From Erythroxylum novogranatense (taxonomy: Eukaryota > Streptophyta > Magnoliopsida > Malpighiales > Erythroxylaceae): a DNA stretch of 64,000 nucleotides. The stretch is from the NCBI GenBank assembly GCA_029891385.1, contig JAIWQS010000149.1, forward strand, positions 1 to 64,000, written 5' to 3'. This document shows positions 1 through 11,570 of the stretch, in pieces; the stretch's first letter is position 1; the number at the start of each line of letters is the position of its first letter. Under the pieces are notes generated by a model. That model ran no database searches and was not told the DNA's origin. It saw only the letters and a program-made list of their open reading frames with translations. A program made the translations under genes and the position numbers.

Positions 1-190
1 AATGCCTTCTCTTTATTTATTCATAAAGTACGCACGACTTTGAATAAAAAGCAGCTAAAGGGGATTGCCTTTAGGGCGCGAATAACGATCTGAGCCTTGA
101 ACAAGTGGACATCCAATGAACAAGTCGACTTATCGATGCAGAACATGTGTAAGTCGACTTACACATGGTACAAATCGACTTATCCTTACA
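1..190 (-). repeat. 3' LTR of element A (beginning, truncated by window)
   Basis: Matches 9078-9269. In element orientation it starts TGTAAGGATAAGTCG right after the polypurine tract, as a 3' LTR should. It carries AAGTCGACTT words near 120-180. The remaining LTR lies left of the window. Confidence 0.8.
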
Positions 191-203
191 AATCTCCCCT
201 TGA
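191..203 (-). other. Polypurine tract of element A
   Basis: Minus strand reads TCAAGGGGAGATT immediately before the TGTAAG start of the 3' LTR. This is the expected plus-strand primer of a copia element. Confidence 0.7.
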
Positions 204-429
204 CCTAAAGCCAATGGCCTTAGTATCTAATACCATAAGCGAGTCCATGAGAATCCTGATTCTTACGTGACAATGGCTTTGTCAGCGAACGATAACACTT
301 TGCTCTGTAGAATTCTCTATTAGGATATCATCTCGACTAATGATCTCCCGAATCGGCGTAATCTGAGTTCGGATCGTCGATAAGACCTTGGTTCCTTTAC
401 TGCGCCTAGCCCGTTGTATCCTGATACAA

Positions 430-600
430 TCCTATGGGCCCATCACGGCTAGGGACGGATCAAGTTCGATAATGAACATCTTGATCCAAACCGCTTCCTT
501 TGCATCTCGTGCGGCGATGTACTCTGCCTCGGTTGATGAATCGGCGATCCTCTCTTGTTTGGAACTTTTCAAAGCGACATACGCTATTCGGTGTAAATGT
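430..600 (-). pseudogene. Element A RNase H remnant
   Basis: Minus strand at about 505-545 encodes SSTEAEYIAARDA, the copia RNase H hallmark 'S-T-x-A-E-Y-x-A', followed by residues resembling the family's downstream segment (MGPI near 430-440). No long open frame is kept. It lies just before the polypurine tract, as expected for the end of pol. Confidence 0.65.
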
Positions 601-789
601 ATATAACTGATTGTGATTGAATTATCCTTATCAGTTAAATACTAGCATCTGAATGCCCGCTCACTTGGAATTTCCATCTCCATAGATCGAAAACATCCTT
701 AGTGCTTATGAGTACTTGAGGACATTCTTGATGACCACCCAGTGACCCTCACGGGATCCGATTGGTATACGCTTTCGTAACACTTAGAG

Positions 790-1560
790 CATACGATACA
801 TCAGACCTCGTCACATAACATTGATCCATGCTAAACCTCTTTAGCATCTCATCTATGTCGATGATTGTGAAAGAACAAGCAACCTTTGATTTATCTCTAT
901 AAATCTATATCCACTAGGATATAAGTTGCTTTACCAAGGTCTTTCATCGCAAATTGATTGGACAACCAAATTTTAGCGATTGCGGCATAGAGACGCCGTT
1001 TCCTAATTACGGTATGTCATCACATACAACTGAGGAATCGATTGCGGTCCCATTAACCTTCTTATACACTGATGATTATCCGGATTTTGTGAGAAATCAA
1101 ACTCTTTGATTGACTCGTCAAAGCGGATAATCAACTCTGGATGTTTGCTTCAATCAAACTGGATTTACGAAGCTTGCATACCTTTTCGCCATCGATGGAA
1201 GTGAAGTCCTCGAGGTTGTGTCATACACATCCTCGGGTGAATTTCCTCTCGGGAAGCGTCTTCACATCCATTGCCATATCTCATAATCATAATGAGTGGC
1301 AATGGCTAGGAGTATCCTAATGGATTTAAGCATTTTCTACGAGTGAAGGTTTTGTCATAGTCAACTCTTTATGCGTGGCGAAATCCTTTAACGAAGCATT
1401 GCTTTATAGGTAATCAAATTACCATCCATGTTGGTTTCTTGAAAACTCCTTTGCACCCTTTGGGTTTTATCCTTCGGTGTAACAACCAAAGTCCATACTT
1501 GGTTTTCATACATGGAATCCATTTGATTTCATGGCACAAGCCATGTTCGGACTACGAACT
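790..1560 (-). pseudogene. Element A reverse transcriptase remnant
   Basis: Short stretches resemble copia RT in the correct order: near 900-950 the minus strand gives MKDLGKATYIL (after-palm segment), and near 1440-1505 a segment aligned with the 'W.L...P..K' entry region. Several frameshifts and stops; the catalytic YVDD was not found. Identified mainly by position between integrase and RNase H. Confidence 0.5.
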
Positions 1561-1678
1561 TTTGAACACTGTTCATAGGTAGTAGGCGCATCATCTCATA
1601 TGAGCAATCGCCATTACTGTTCACTTACAAGAAATTCATATCTCTCGGGAACAATCGTATCCTACTTAACTTCTGAAA

Positions 1679-1894
1679 TTAGGTGTGTAGTAGAAGGTTG
1701 ACTGTTACTTCATCTATATGAGTGGCAGTTTGAGTTCGAGCGATTGATCTATGTTTGTTGAGCATCTTGAACTTCTCGAGTTCAACTTTGCTCCCATTGT
1801 CCTCTTGTAAAAGAAACTCTTTCTTTAAGAAAACAACATGCTTGTCGAACAATTTTTGTTCCTCGGTGAGGTAGAATTGATATTCCACGAACAA
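1679..1894 (-). pseudogene. Element A integrase C-terminal (SH3-like) segment
   Basis: A 71-codon open stretch contains FYLTEEQKLF and VVFLKKEFLL, typical of the copia segment that follows the integrase core. In these families it is the SH3-like domain linking to RT. The flanking frames are shifted. Confidence 0.65.
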
Positions 1895-1925
1895 ACACTT
1901 ATCGATTTTGCATCAAGCTAATCGA

Positions 1926-2580
1926 CTATGTCCGCTTCACATAAGCGGGACAACCCCAAACTTTCGAGATGAGAAAGATAGGGCTTTCAGTTAGTCCATA
2001 TCTCCATATGGAGTAACCTGTTATCTTTAATGGAACTCTGTTTAACAAGTAAGCAGTGTCTCGGCGCATACCCCAAGCTGCAAAACCTATCATCAATCGC
2101 ACCATGTCTAATGAGGTTTGATTTGTCCTTTCAGCCACACCATTGTCTTGCGGCGTGTAAGGTGGAGTATCTTGAGATAAAATCCCATTATCTACGAGAT
2201 AATCAAAACTATTGGTCTAAGCATTTTCCACCACGATCGGATCGTAATGTATTCATACTTTTACCAAGTTAGTTTTCTACTTCATTTACGAATTGTTTGA
2301 ACTTTTCAAGCGCTTGATTTGTATCTCATCGGATCTGGTACCTATATCGTGAATAATCACCGATAAAAGTAATGAAGTAAAAACAACCACTTATGGCATG
2401 GATGGACATCTGACCACATACATCCGAATGTATTAGGTCTAATATTCCATTCATTCGTTTACCCTTTCCTTTAAGGATAACTTAGTCATCTTGCCTAATA
2501 AACAAGATTCGCATGTGTCATATGATTCATAATCAAATGACCCTAAACATCCACTCTTATGGAGCTTAGCGATCGTGTCT
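1926..2580 (-). pseudogene. Element A GAG-pre-integrase and integrase core remnant
   Basis: From right to left: the GAG-pre-integrase motif KLHKSGCLGSF (about 2540-2570) and CESCLLGKMTKL (about 2490-2525); the first catalytic Asp region IHSDVCG (about 2410-2440); then FITFIGDYSR, where the usual Asp pair is changed to Gly-Asp; and the end of the core with TAYLLNRVP and VWGCPAYVK (1926-2138). Reading frame shifts several times; one shift near 2050-2065 falls where a CAGCTG is expected. Integrase would insert element cDNA; this copy cannot. Confidence 0.7.
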
Positions 2581-3109
2581 CATTTATATGGCCTAGCCGA
2601 CAATGCCATAAGTAAGTTGATTTTAAATTATCTCGATTATGTCTTTTCGCGTCATTGACATTGAGCTGGATATGACATATCTAATATGTCAATTCGATTG
2701 CATAATGTACCGATAGCATAGAGCCTTCCATTGAACTAATAGAACAACCATTCTACTAAAAGTCCAATGGAAATCAGCTCTATTTAAACATAAAACATAC
2801 TGATATGTTCTTTGTTTAAAACAGTACAAAATGTCAATTATCAATTTGAATCAAGCCCGGTGAGGAGTAACAAGACATAAGTGTCTACGGCTAATGTAAG
2901 CAACTCTTCTTTGCATTACCTACGAAGGTCTAGTTCTCCTTGAATGAGCTTTCTCTTGTCCACGAGGGCCTGTATATCATTTCATATGTATGAGCCACAA
3001 CGGTATCAAATACTGGATATGTTTGGATCAGGAATAGTATTAACCTCAATGACAAACATATTTGAAGAAGTAGAGGCATCGATGCCTTCTACGCTTCAAG
3101 GACTCGAGA

Positions 3110-3498
3110 TAGATTTTACGGTTTAGCCTCTGGTGGCTAGACTTGCCTGATGAAAGCAAAATCCTTTTGGGGCGGTTTCTTTGGTTTTTCCTTGATGGCA
3201 CTTCCATTTAGTTTCTTGGCCTTTTCTTCTTTGAACTAGAAGAAGAAGCATCCACCATTAACACTTGCTTGCTATCATCTTGATACTTTCTTTGTCTTGA
3301 AAGCGATTGATCACTCGAGGAATTGTTGTGGATATTTGGTTTATCCGATAGTTTATCCTGTTGTGAATAATCATCGGACAATCCAACTAGAATTAAGTCT
3401 CTACTTAACTCATAATCCATTACAAATCCTATGACGGCCAATCTCTCAATATAGCCATTCATCTTGAGGGCATCTTTGCGAGATATCCCTGGAGCCAT
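3110..3498 (-). pseudogene. Element A gag C-terminal half with decayed zinc knuckle
   Basis: The 96-codon stretch 3208-3498 contains KMNGYIERLAVIGFVMDYEL, matching copia Gag (UBN2/retrotran_gag domain) of the Angela-like group, then a Ser/Lys-rich linker. A decayed CCHC knuckle (starts CFH) follows near 3110-3170, out of frame. Gag forms the virus-like particle. The N-terminal part of gag should lie between 3500 and about 4560 but I could not follow it. Confidence 0.65.
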
Positions 3499-4017
3499 CT
3501 TTAATGGTGAAGAAGCCTTGAGGTCTCGAACCTTTCGGTGACTTACTCATCAAACAGCTCCCTAAGATGAAATACTATAGAGTGAGCATCCATGGACTCG
3601 TCGCTTGCTCCTGCTGACTCTAGTGACATCGAGGCAAGCATAAAGCAAATATCCATATCAACATCCTTTAGATGCTTACAATATGCTTTCGATCCTTATC
3701 GGAAGCATCGACGGCGAATCTTGCTGGAAGTGGAACATCTGGGGCGTATCCAGTTGCTCGGATCTAAGAACAATTCTCGATTCCTTAGCCAATCAAGAAA
3801 ATTCGGTCGAAATAGAGGCGAAAATTCACCTGAAAGACTTCTTCAATCAACTAGCGCGATAGAGAGAAGGAATGATAGGATAGAAATGCTGCGTGATCAT
3901 AAGGAATTGCATGACATGCATATGGCTCCCACTAGTTTCCTAGAATCCATAACCCTCTTCTGAATCCGGAGAAACAAAGTGACATAATGTCTGGTGGGTC
4001 GATATCAGACATTGCTA

Positions 4018-4420
4018 AGAGTGACCTCGGGTTTACCAAACAAGCCCTGACTTAGGTCAATCGGTAGGTATCGGTCATACCAATTGTATCATCGATAACC
4101 GGCATTAAGAATGACTTTGGGTTTACCCAACAAGCCACCTTATGTCTTGGGAGGTATCGGATATACCAATTACATCTTAGACCAACTATCGATCAGTCTT
4201 TATCAACTTGTTGATGTATGCACTTACATTGGGTATCAACTCTTTGATGCGCATACATCGATGTATGCTACCCAATTTAGCCTCTGTCACGTTGACCTTG
4301 AGTTTACTCAACAAACCAACGCTTCGGTGAAAACCAACCCATTAATCCGAAAATTTTATTTTCATGGTTCGAACATATCCAGTATAGAGTGAGCTTGGGT
4401 TTACCCAACAACCTGACCTA
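4018..4420 (-). repeat. Diverged tandem repeats around TTGGGTTTACCCAA
   Basis: Four copies of a 'TGACCTTGGGTTTACCCAA...AAGCC' block start near 4020, 4112, 4293 and 4391. Spacings are about 92, 181 and 98 bp, so one block may be a dimer. The core is an inverted repeat. The array lies in the gag/leader portion of element A. Confidence 0.6.
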
Positions 4421-4606
4421 TAAGAACTCTGGTTCTTACCATATTAATGGAAGGCGTTAGTTTTCATATCTGAGGAGGATTTGGGTCTCATCTACTTCTT
4501 CTCCAAGCCGTGGGATTATAGTCACCATGACTATATGATATGATTTAGGGCATTTCATCAATCACATTGAGTCATACCTAAAATCATCCATCATCCACTA
4601 TGCGTA

Positions 4607-4845
4607 CCACAAGTCGACTTTCATCAAATGCAAGTGGACTTATGCTGCCACATACAAGTCGACTTGTATGACACAAGTCGACTTATGTCATCTGCCCGTG
4701 AACAAGTGGACTTACAAGGTACTACTGAGTGGGCTTATCTTGAGATCTTGAACAAGTGGGCTTATTACATCCACAAGTCGACTTATCAAAAATCTTGAAC
4801 AAGTGGACTTATACCATATACAAGTCGACTTATTCAGGAAATTTG
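4607..4845. repeat. AAGTCGACTTAT word array inside element A
   Basis: About ten exact or one-mismatch copies of the palindromic word AAGTCGACTT(AT) or its variants AAGTGGACTTA and AGTGGGCTTA, irregularly spaced 20-30 bp apart. The same word is in A's LTRs (120-180, 9174-9262), in B's internal region and in B's LTR. Confidence 0.8.
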
Positions 4846-5937
4846 CTAAAATCTCTAATCGACTAATTCCTCAATCAGTACAATTCCAGTTCTCAACACC
4901 ATCATACCTAGGGTAATATCGTGAATTGATGCCTCGATGAACTTCATTGATTCATGAATGCCTTAAATAGTCAAACTATATGAAAAACTTGAAATGAGTC
5001 AAAACTCATTAATTTCCAAATAATTTAGGAACACCTAATTATCAACCTAAGCATCTCTAGCTAGCACATACATTATCAAATTTACTTCAACACATGCCAT
5101 AAAAATATGGCGGTCAAAACAAACAAGATAATGCAAGATACTACAGAGGGCGCTATTGTGATCAATTAGGCATTCAAAATTCTTGGAAAAGCAACTTCAA
5201 GAAATTCAGTTTGGCAATCATGATACATCAAGATAACACATTTTTAATCACAATAAAAATGGTTCAAGGCATTGGAACTGAAAAAACACACTCAATCAAG
5301 CCAAGCAAAACAGTCCCAACAATTTTCACAAAACTGTCCAGTTCTGTACATTGCTCGAAATGATCAATCAAACAATTTCAATAAATCATGAGAAAATTAT
5401 ATAGGTTACTACATGTTCAGAACATGCTACATGAATTTTTTCAGGATTTTTGGCCATCAAAAACTCAGTCAACCTAAATAACAAAAACCGATTCAAAATC
5501 TGTGTTCATCAGCACAGCAATTCCCAACAGCATAGAATAAATTCGTGAATAAATATCCAATCACCTTGAAATCCAATTTCCATGCTCAAAGACATTCAAC
5601 AACATATTAGAGACATGTAGGTGAATGAAAATCCGAAAAACCATTTTTCTAGAATTTATTCTCGATTTTATACTCATGCTTGTTCCAGAATCGTTTCACA
5701 AAAAAGCATCTGTAACCTTAGGGAATTAATTAGCAAAACTATATCAAATCAAATCGATAAATTCTGAAAATTCATAGACATATTATCTAACATGTTATGA
5801 ACAATTCTGGGCAGAAAAATTTTGAAAAGAATATCACAATATAAATTCGAAATCTGAACAGATAGCATGCATCAACAGAAAATTCCATTAGGGTTTCTGA
5901 TCTAAGCTTAGGTTTTAGCTTCATACGGGATACGGGC
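4846..5937 (-). other. Element A 5' leader, non-coding
   Basis: AT-rich stretch of about 1.1 kb between the primer-binding site and the word array. No open frame and no recognisable protein similarity on either strand. It corresponds to the untranslated leader of element A and possibly to lost gag N-terminus. Confidence 0.5.
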
Positions 5938-5949
5938 GCTCTGATACCA
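5938..5949 (-). other. Primer-binding site of element A (initiator-Met tRNA)
   Basis: Minus strand reads TGGTATCAGAGC exactly, one base from the LTR end (5951). It is complementary to the 3' end of initiator methionine tRNA, the usual primer of plant copia elements. Confidence 0.9.
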
Positions 5950-7541
5950 CTGTAGGAAAATCCGGAGGTACATCACATGTACCGGCAGCGGAAAACAAAA
6001 TTTTTGTTCCCAGGACTTTCCGAATCCAGGATCCGGTATCGGTATGAAGACATCAACCTAAATAGCCAAAAAGACTATCTCTAAAGGTGATCCACGCAGA
6101 GATCAGAAAATCTAACCGAATCAAACCCCTTTGACCCGGGAATAGCTAGAACAGATTAAAGGCTGCTAGCCCTACCTCTGTCCTGGAGAGCTTGAGATCA
6201 GACGTTGAACCCTTGCTTGGAGTAGAGAGAAATCGATGGTTGCTTAAGGAGAAGACTTGAAAATCACCTTTCAAAGCTAACTTAACAATTAAGTTTTCTT
6301 CTTCTTCTCACCCTTGCAAAACCGTCGGCCATACTCCTCCCATGCCCTCTTATGTTGATTTTTAACCTTTTAAAATGCTTCCATAAGAAATGGACAAATG
6401 GTGAGTTAATGGCCATTCATTCATTAATGAATAAAGAAATAAACTTTGACTTTTTCAAAGTTTTATCCTCTCTTCCCTCATTCCACGCACATGTCCATAT
6501 ATATGTAATATTAATTAATTAATTACTTAATTAATTAACATATATATAATTACTAAGAGGTCCAATCAAGCGGGAATTGGTCCTACAAGCCTATCGGGCC
6601 CCGTCTTTGGCTTGACTCAGGAAACCTTTCTTAGCAATATTGATGTCGCGATCTCATGGGACATATCCCAATCCATTGGGATCCATTTAATCTAATGCTC
6701 TCCATAATTGGAACTCGTCCAATAACTATTTCTGATTCTCGAAACACTCTTATCGTGTGACCCTTTAGGCTCCGGTTATGTTGGCCACTTAGATTAACAA
6801 TTAATCGAGCAAGTCATGGCGGTATCTAGCAACACATCATGACCTCAATTGACGGAAAGTAATCGGTTTGATGTATTCATCACGAACGAGATCACGAACC
6901 CTTCCATGAGACAATTACCGTGCAATTAGTCCTTTCACCATCCTATACCCCACTTGGTTATGAGTATGGTCAAGTGTCAACTCTCACTAGACCGAGTCTA
7001 GCCAGTGATATCAGTTCTCGTCACGGGACTCATTACTTTATATGTCAATGAAGATACTCTTCATGACATACATCTTAACCGACCTTAGTAATGATCCCGA
7101 CGAGAGGCCGTGGGTATCTCTTACGCTAATCCGAAGTGGTGAATCCTTTATTGGCTACTCAATTATCTTGAATACCTCAAGTTGTACCCAAGCACCACCT
7201 ATGAGTTACCTCGGAAGGCAACAAGGAATGGAGTCAAAGCACGGGATCGATTATCAAGATATCCTTGAGTACCTCAAGTCTAAGGATACTTGCACCATTC
7301 TATGATGAGATTATCAACGACACTTAGATAAGATATCCATGTGATGATCTCATGGCGGGTCATCCAATGAACTTACTACCGCTAGTAAGCATCCACATGT
7401 CAATTCTAAATATCTCATATTCACGGTTTACGAGATCCACGACTTGATCAATCGAGGAATATGACATGTGCTAGTCTATCCGGATTAATGATGTCGGTCT
7501 CATTAATCCTATGACTAGGAGAATTACGATCTTGACATAAT

Positions 7542-8935
7542 TGTTAGTAGTGTGCCCTAGGCCAATGGATATTTGTGATTCATGTATTAACATTATGACT
7601 TGTTAATAATATATTAAGAGGTATTCCTTCATATATGCATGTATTTCATGTAATGTGATTTACATTCCATGAATGGTATTAAACTTATGTCATCAAGTAT
7701 GTGACTTGATAGTAAAACCATAAGCGTTATAATACTATTCTAGACTGTCCCTGGTCGATCATTATTGGTGGAACAATAATGAATTAAGACTAGTATGTGT
7801 TACGATTGATGATCACGTTTCTTGATCATGGATATGAGATATCAAATCGAAACATAGATATATGTTAGAGAACATATATTGGATCGACCCACGTAAAGAA
7901 TACTACATGGTTTCATGTCATTAGTGATTCTCAATATGGTTTGACTTTAGTCCTTTGACTGAAGTCATCATGGTTCCCTCATGAGGAATTTAGTGTTTTG
8001 ATATTAGACTAAGTTATTTTTAACCGAATAACAAATAGTCTTATGTTGGACACTAAATGAATCATGCGGAGGATATGAATAGCGTAGATGGGATTTGTAC
8101 CTCTCTTAAGTGAGAGAGATATCATTTGGGCCTCTTGACAAGTGTGGTGAAGAAATGCATGGCCGTGCTCAAATGAATTGATGAAGAGTCATCAATGTCA
8201 TTTGTTATAATCGATCAACTTGCGGATCAAGAAACTATGATTAATCAAAGGTTGACATGTACCATGCCTTGTGATTAATCTTGATATCGTGTTACAAAAG
8301 GGTGAGCTTATAATCATGATTACTGAGTTAAATCGGATTATCGATCCTCATTTGATTTGGGTAGTCATAATGTCTTGCTAGAGGCGCTTATGACTTATGG
8401 GCCTTGAAGTGTAATCAAGCCCATTGCCAACATCAAATGAGCCTACGGTCGCATACAAAGAGTGATGTGATCAGGCTTATTCTCTTGGGCCTAATTTATT
8501 AGGTGTTAAATAAATATATTTAGATATATTTATTGGGCTAGATTTAATTAAGTTGTCGGGCTTTTATTATATATATGATATAATGGGCGAAACTTAATAG
8601 AACTGAATGAGATTAGGGTTTCTCATAAAAGAGAAGCTTTAGTCGCATTAGGTGAGCGACCTGTTGTCGAAACCCTAGCCGCCAAGAGAAAGATCGTGCG
8701 GCGTTACGAAAGGTTTTGGGGCGTCTTAGCACTACTGACCGCGGCCGGATCGTGCGTGCTCGTGTGGATACGGTAGAGGACATTAGCGATTTGCGGTGTC
8801 TTGGAATCCGAAAAGAAGCAATCCATCCACGAAAATAAGGTATTTTCATTAATCCTTGTGTTTTCGATTATACTTGATAATTTTGTATGGTCTCTTCCAG
8901 CGTATTGTGAATACTCGGACCATATGCGATCGACA
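7542..8935 (+). mobile_element. Solo LTR (copia, Angela/BARE-like) nested in A's LTR
   Basis: Starts TGTTAGTAGTGTGCCC and ends CGATCGACA, 1394 bp. Flanked by the 5-bp target duplication ATAAT (7537-7541 and 8936-8940). No primer site, polypurine tract or coding region inside. 'GGGTTTCTCATAAAAGAG' near 8616-8633 looks like the transcript-start side in plus orientation. Solo LTRs arise by recombination between the two LTRs of a full element. Confidence 0.75.
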
Positions 8936-9173
8936 ATAATTGCACATGATAGGAATCTCGGGAGTATGAACACATCATAATTTCCTTCATGCTATGTCAT
9001 ATATCATGGACTTCATTAATTCGATTAAAGATCAAATCACTTCATAAACAATGTTTATGAATATCAAATTAATGAATAATGCCTTCTCTTTATTTATTCA
9101 TAAAGTCTGCACACGACTTTGAATAAAAAGCAGCTTAAAGGGGATTGCCTTTAGGTAATAAATAAACAAAGAC

Positions 9174-9262
9174 CTTGAACAAAGTCGACTTATCCAATGA
9201 ACAAGTCGACTTATCGGTGCGAACATGTAAGTCGACTTACACATGGTACAAATCGACTTATC
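9174..9262. repeat. AAGTCGACTTAT word array in A's LTR
   Basis: Four copies (near 9183, 9200, 9226 and 9250, the last reading AAATCGACTTAT). They lie within the first 100 bp of the LTR in element orientation. The counterparts in the 3' LTR at 100-180 include the variant AAGTGGACA. Confidence 0.75.
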
Positions 9263-9269
9263 ACTTACA

Positions 9270-9856
9270 AATTTCTTCTTATATAAAGGGTGGATGATTG
9301 ATGAAGAGTACACCTGAGTTAGAAGCAAAATACTCTTATCTTGCTCCAATTGCTCATCATTGTTCTTACTTTATTTACATTTGTAATGAGCACTTGTTCT
9401 TAGATCTTTATCCTATTTCTTTTACAAATTGAGTGACTAGTGAAAGGTCACGTGTGAGGTAACTCGATTTGGAAATCAAGTATTGTTGGTAGGATTTGTC
9501 TGCGGAAGACAAATCATCTGTAAAGGTTGCTTGGTAGGAAATCAAGCGGTATTGGTAGGATTTGTGCGGAAGACAAATCAAGTGTAAAGGTAACTTGAGC
9601 CGAATCAAGCGGGATTGTAAGAGTTCACACTGAACTACAAAGTGTGTAATAAAGTGGTTTCAAAATCCTAAGTGGGAGCTTAGGTAGAGGGCGAGGTCTT
9701 AGCAATAGAACCTCTATAAAAGCAGTGTTTGATCTTCTTCCTACTCTTTGTATTTAAATTTGTTTAAATTACTATTGTGTGAATTAACTTCTGATTTTAT
9801 TGTGAAAAATACGAAAAGATTTAAAGATCTATTCAACCCCTTTCTAGATCGCTACA
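9270..9856 (+). repeat. 5' LTR of element B, right part
   Basis: Matches 12867-12938 plus 22690-23209 of the 3' LTR. Ends TTCTAGATCGCTACA. The left part is displaced beyond the window by insertion of A. Position 9333 onwards is the uninterrupted version of the site into which C inserted in the other LTR (CTCTTATCTTGCTCC). Confidence 0.85.
9280..9289 (+). promoter_or_regulatory. TATA box of B's LTR promoter
   Basis: TATATAAAGG, identical in the other LTR at 12875-12884. There the AAGTCGACTT word array ends about 105 bp upstream. Confidence 0.6.
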
Positions 9857-9858
9857 AT

Positions 9859-9870
9859 TGGTATCGAGGC
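9859..9870 (+). other. Primer-binding site of element B, altered
   Basis: TGGTATCGAGGC two bases after the LTR end. The standard initiator-Met site is TGGTATCAGAGC; the A of CAG is missing here. Confidence 0.65.
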
Positions 9871-9914
9871 GAAGTATCGGGGATGGCACACTGATAACTT
9901 AGCGGAAGAAGGTA

Positions 9915-10560
9915 ATACTAATAATCACCCTCCTTTATTTAATGGTACTAATTATTCTTCTTGGAAAATCCTATGAAGTACCACATCATTAGTGAGGGAG
10001 TAGAATATTGGAAGATAATTATCTTGGTCCACAACCACCGTTAAAATAAAATGGTGAGTTAAAAGCGGAAGTCGGAATCGATGACAATGAATGGAGCAAG
10101 CCTACATTAACGCTAAAGCGATGAAGCTAATCTATTAAGCTCTCACGGTTGAGGAAAGAAACCGAGTTAACTCGTGTACCAGTATGAAAGAAATGTGGGA
10201 AAGACTCGCATCACCATGAAGGAACCAACCAAGTCCAGGAAACAAAGATTAACATGCTTCTCCATAACTATGAAATGTTTGTCATGAAAGAAGGTGAGTC
10301 TATTTCCAATATGCTTGATCGTTTGCAGAAATTATCAATGAATTAGGAAATCTTGGAAAGCACATGACGGATAGCGAGAAGGTGAAGAAGATTCTTCATT
10401 GTCACCGAAAGAATGGGAATCCAAGTCACCATTATTATGGAGTCAAGGATCTTAATCACTTGGAATTCAACGCTTGGTGGGATCACTCATCAACTATGAG
10501 ATCATTCTCAAATCAAGAGGAGGTAGAGGTAAGTCACAAAATCAATTGCTTTTAAAGCTA
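9915..10560 (+). pseudogene. Element B gag, N-terminal (UBN2) part
   Basis: Frameshifted but readable: HPPLFNGTNYSSWK near 9928, then MKEMWERL (about 10188), INMLLHNYEMFVMKEGES (about 10250-10300) and LGNLGKHMTDSEKVKKIL (about 10345-10395). These match the UBN2 Gag domain of SIRE copia elements. A later stretch, 10364-10555, has KDLNHLEFNAWW with neighbouring frames shifted. Gag builds the particle. Confidence 0.75.
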
Positions 10561-11157
10561 ACACTTCTTTTGTTGATGAAAGTGATGAGGAAATAGATGA
10601 AGGCGAGGAAGGCGAAAAAATAGCAATGTCGCGGAAATTTGAGAAAATTCAAGGACTTCTCAAAAATCGGAGGAAGGAATTAAATGGTGGAAGAAATGGA
10701 GAAAGGAAGAAATTTGCCATGGAAAGAAGATCCAAGGGTTATAGCGAAAAGAAAAGCTCATTCTCAAATTCAAATCTCGAGAAAAAAATGACAAAGGAAA
10801 AAGAAAGCTAGCCTTATAGCCACGTGGAGTGATGATGAGGAAGCATTTCAAAGGAATGATGAAAAAACCTAGCACTTATGGCAAATAGCTTCTCAACAAG
10901 TGATGATGAAGATGAGGTACATTTCATTGATCAAGATCTTATAGATTCTTTTAACGCTTTACAAATTGATTTTGAAGAAGCTATTGAGATCAATAAAAAT
11001 TGAGAAAGAAAATAAGGAACTAGTTGCTGAAAATAATGCTTTACATGGGGCGATTGATGATTTAGATTGTCCTAAGGAAGATCATTCTGCATGTCTTGCT
11101 GAAAAGAAAGTCTTACTTGTGAGCTTGATAGACTTAGAAAGGAATTTTCTTATGTGA
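10561..11157 (+). pseudogene. Element B gag middle, charged coiled-coil region
   Basis: Lys/Glu-rich stretches (10626-10811, and 10966-11157 with ENKELVAENNALHGAIDDL) correspond to the charged, coiled-coil middle of SIRE Gag. Several frame changes separate them from the flanking parts. Confidence 0.6.
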
Positions 11158-11508
11158 TTGGAAAATTTCTTTGGTGGAAATGCAAAGTTTGAAGAGATGT
11201 TATCTTTACAAAGATATTCTATTTCTAAACATGATTTGGGATATGATCCTTATAATAGAGATTGTTCTTTAATTTCCAAATTTACCAAGGATGGAAAAGT
11301 TGCTCAATGTGCTAGATGCTTGAAAGATGGTCATATAGAAATTGCATGTAAAAGTATTAAGAGATGTGTTAATGTTAAGAAAATCTGGGTGGTAAAAGGT
11401 ACAATACCTTCTAATGTGGTTTATATGACTAACCAAAATGGACCCAAGATGGCTTGGGTACCAATGAGAAGAAAGGATGTTTCAGTTGTAGGTACAAGCA
11501 AGGAATGA
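11158..11508 (+). pseudogene. Element B gag C-terminus with CCHC zinc knuckle
   Basis: Open stretch of 116 codons. The knuckle CARCLKDGHIEIAC (about residues 57-70) fits C-x2-C-x4-H-x4-C and is complete. It is followed by 'GPKMAWVP', the SIRE Gag tail. It ends with a stop at 11508, a few codons before the protease motif. Confidence 0.75.
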
Positions 11509-11570
11509 AAATCAACCAAGCACATGGTACATTGATAACAGATATTCAAGGCATATAAGTGGAGACAACA
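11509..11570 (+). pseudogene. Element B protease stub
   Basis: Encodes STWYIDNRYSRHISGD, aligned with the copia protease active-site segment where Asp-Ser-Gly is expected. Here it reads Asp-Asn-Arg, so the catalytic triplet is lost. Pol stops here: the next bases are AAGTCGACTT words, not integrase. Confidence 0.65.

Larger units (their letters stand above)
1..9269 (-). mobile_element. Element A: Ty1/copia LTR retrotransposon, Angela/Tork-like, left end outside window
   Basis: Minus-strand copia element. From right to left: 5' LTR (5951-9269), primer-binding site (5938-5949), leader, gag remnant, integrase, RT, RNase H, polypurine tract (191-203) and the start of the 3' LTR (1-190). Positions 1-190 and 9078-9269 are near-identical, which pairs the two LTRs. 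The gag and integrase wording (GYIERL near 3430, VWGCPAYVK near 1940) resembles the Angela/BARE group; the lineage is inferred from memory of those families. All frames are broken. A lies in the 5' LTR of B: the sequence after 9270 resumes B's LTR at the point matching about 12866 in B's other LTR. Confidence 0.85.
5951..9269 (-). repeat. 5' LTR of element A, interrupted by a solo LTR
   Basis: Begins TGTAGGAAAATCC and ends CACTTACA on the plus strand (TG...CA). The outer end matches 1-190. Removing the solo LTR at 7542-8935 and one ATAAT leaves about 1.92 kb. An AT-rich TTAATTAA-type run sits near 6500-6545. After 9269 the sequence AATTTCTTCTT rejoins B's LTR. Confidence 0.75.

Noticed and set aside
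7042..7305. 87-codon open frame on the plus strand
   Set aside because: Lies inside A's 5' LTR, antisense to it, with no recognisable domain.
5951..9269. A single uninterrupted 3.3-kb LTR
   Set aside because: The 7542-8935 segment has TG...CA ends and an ATAAT duplication, so it is better read as a nested solo LTR.
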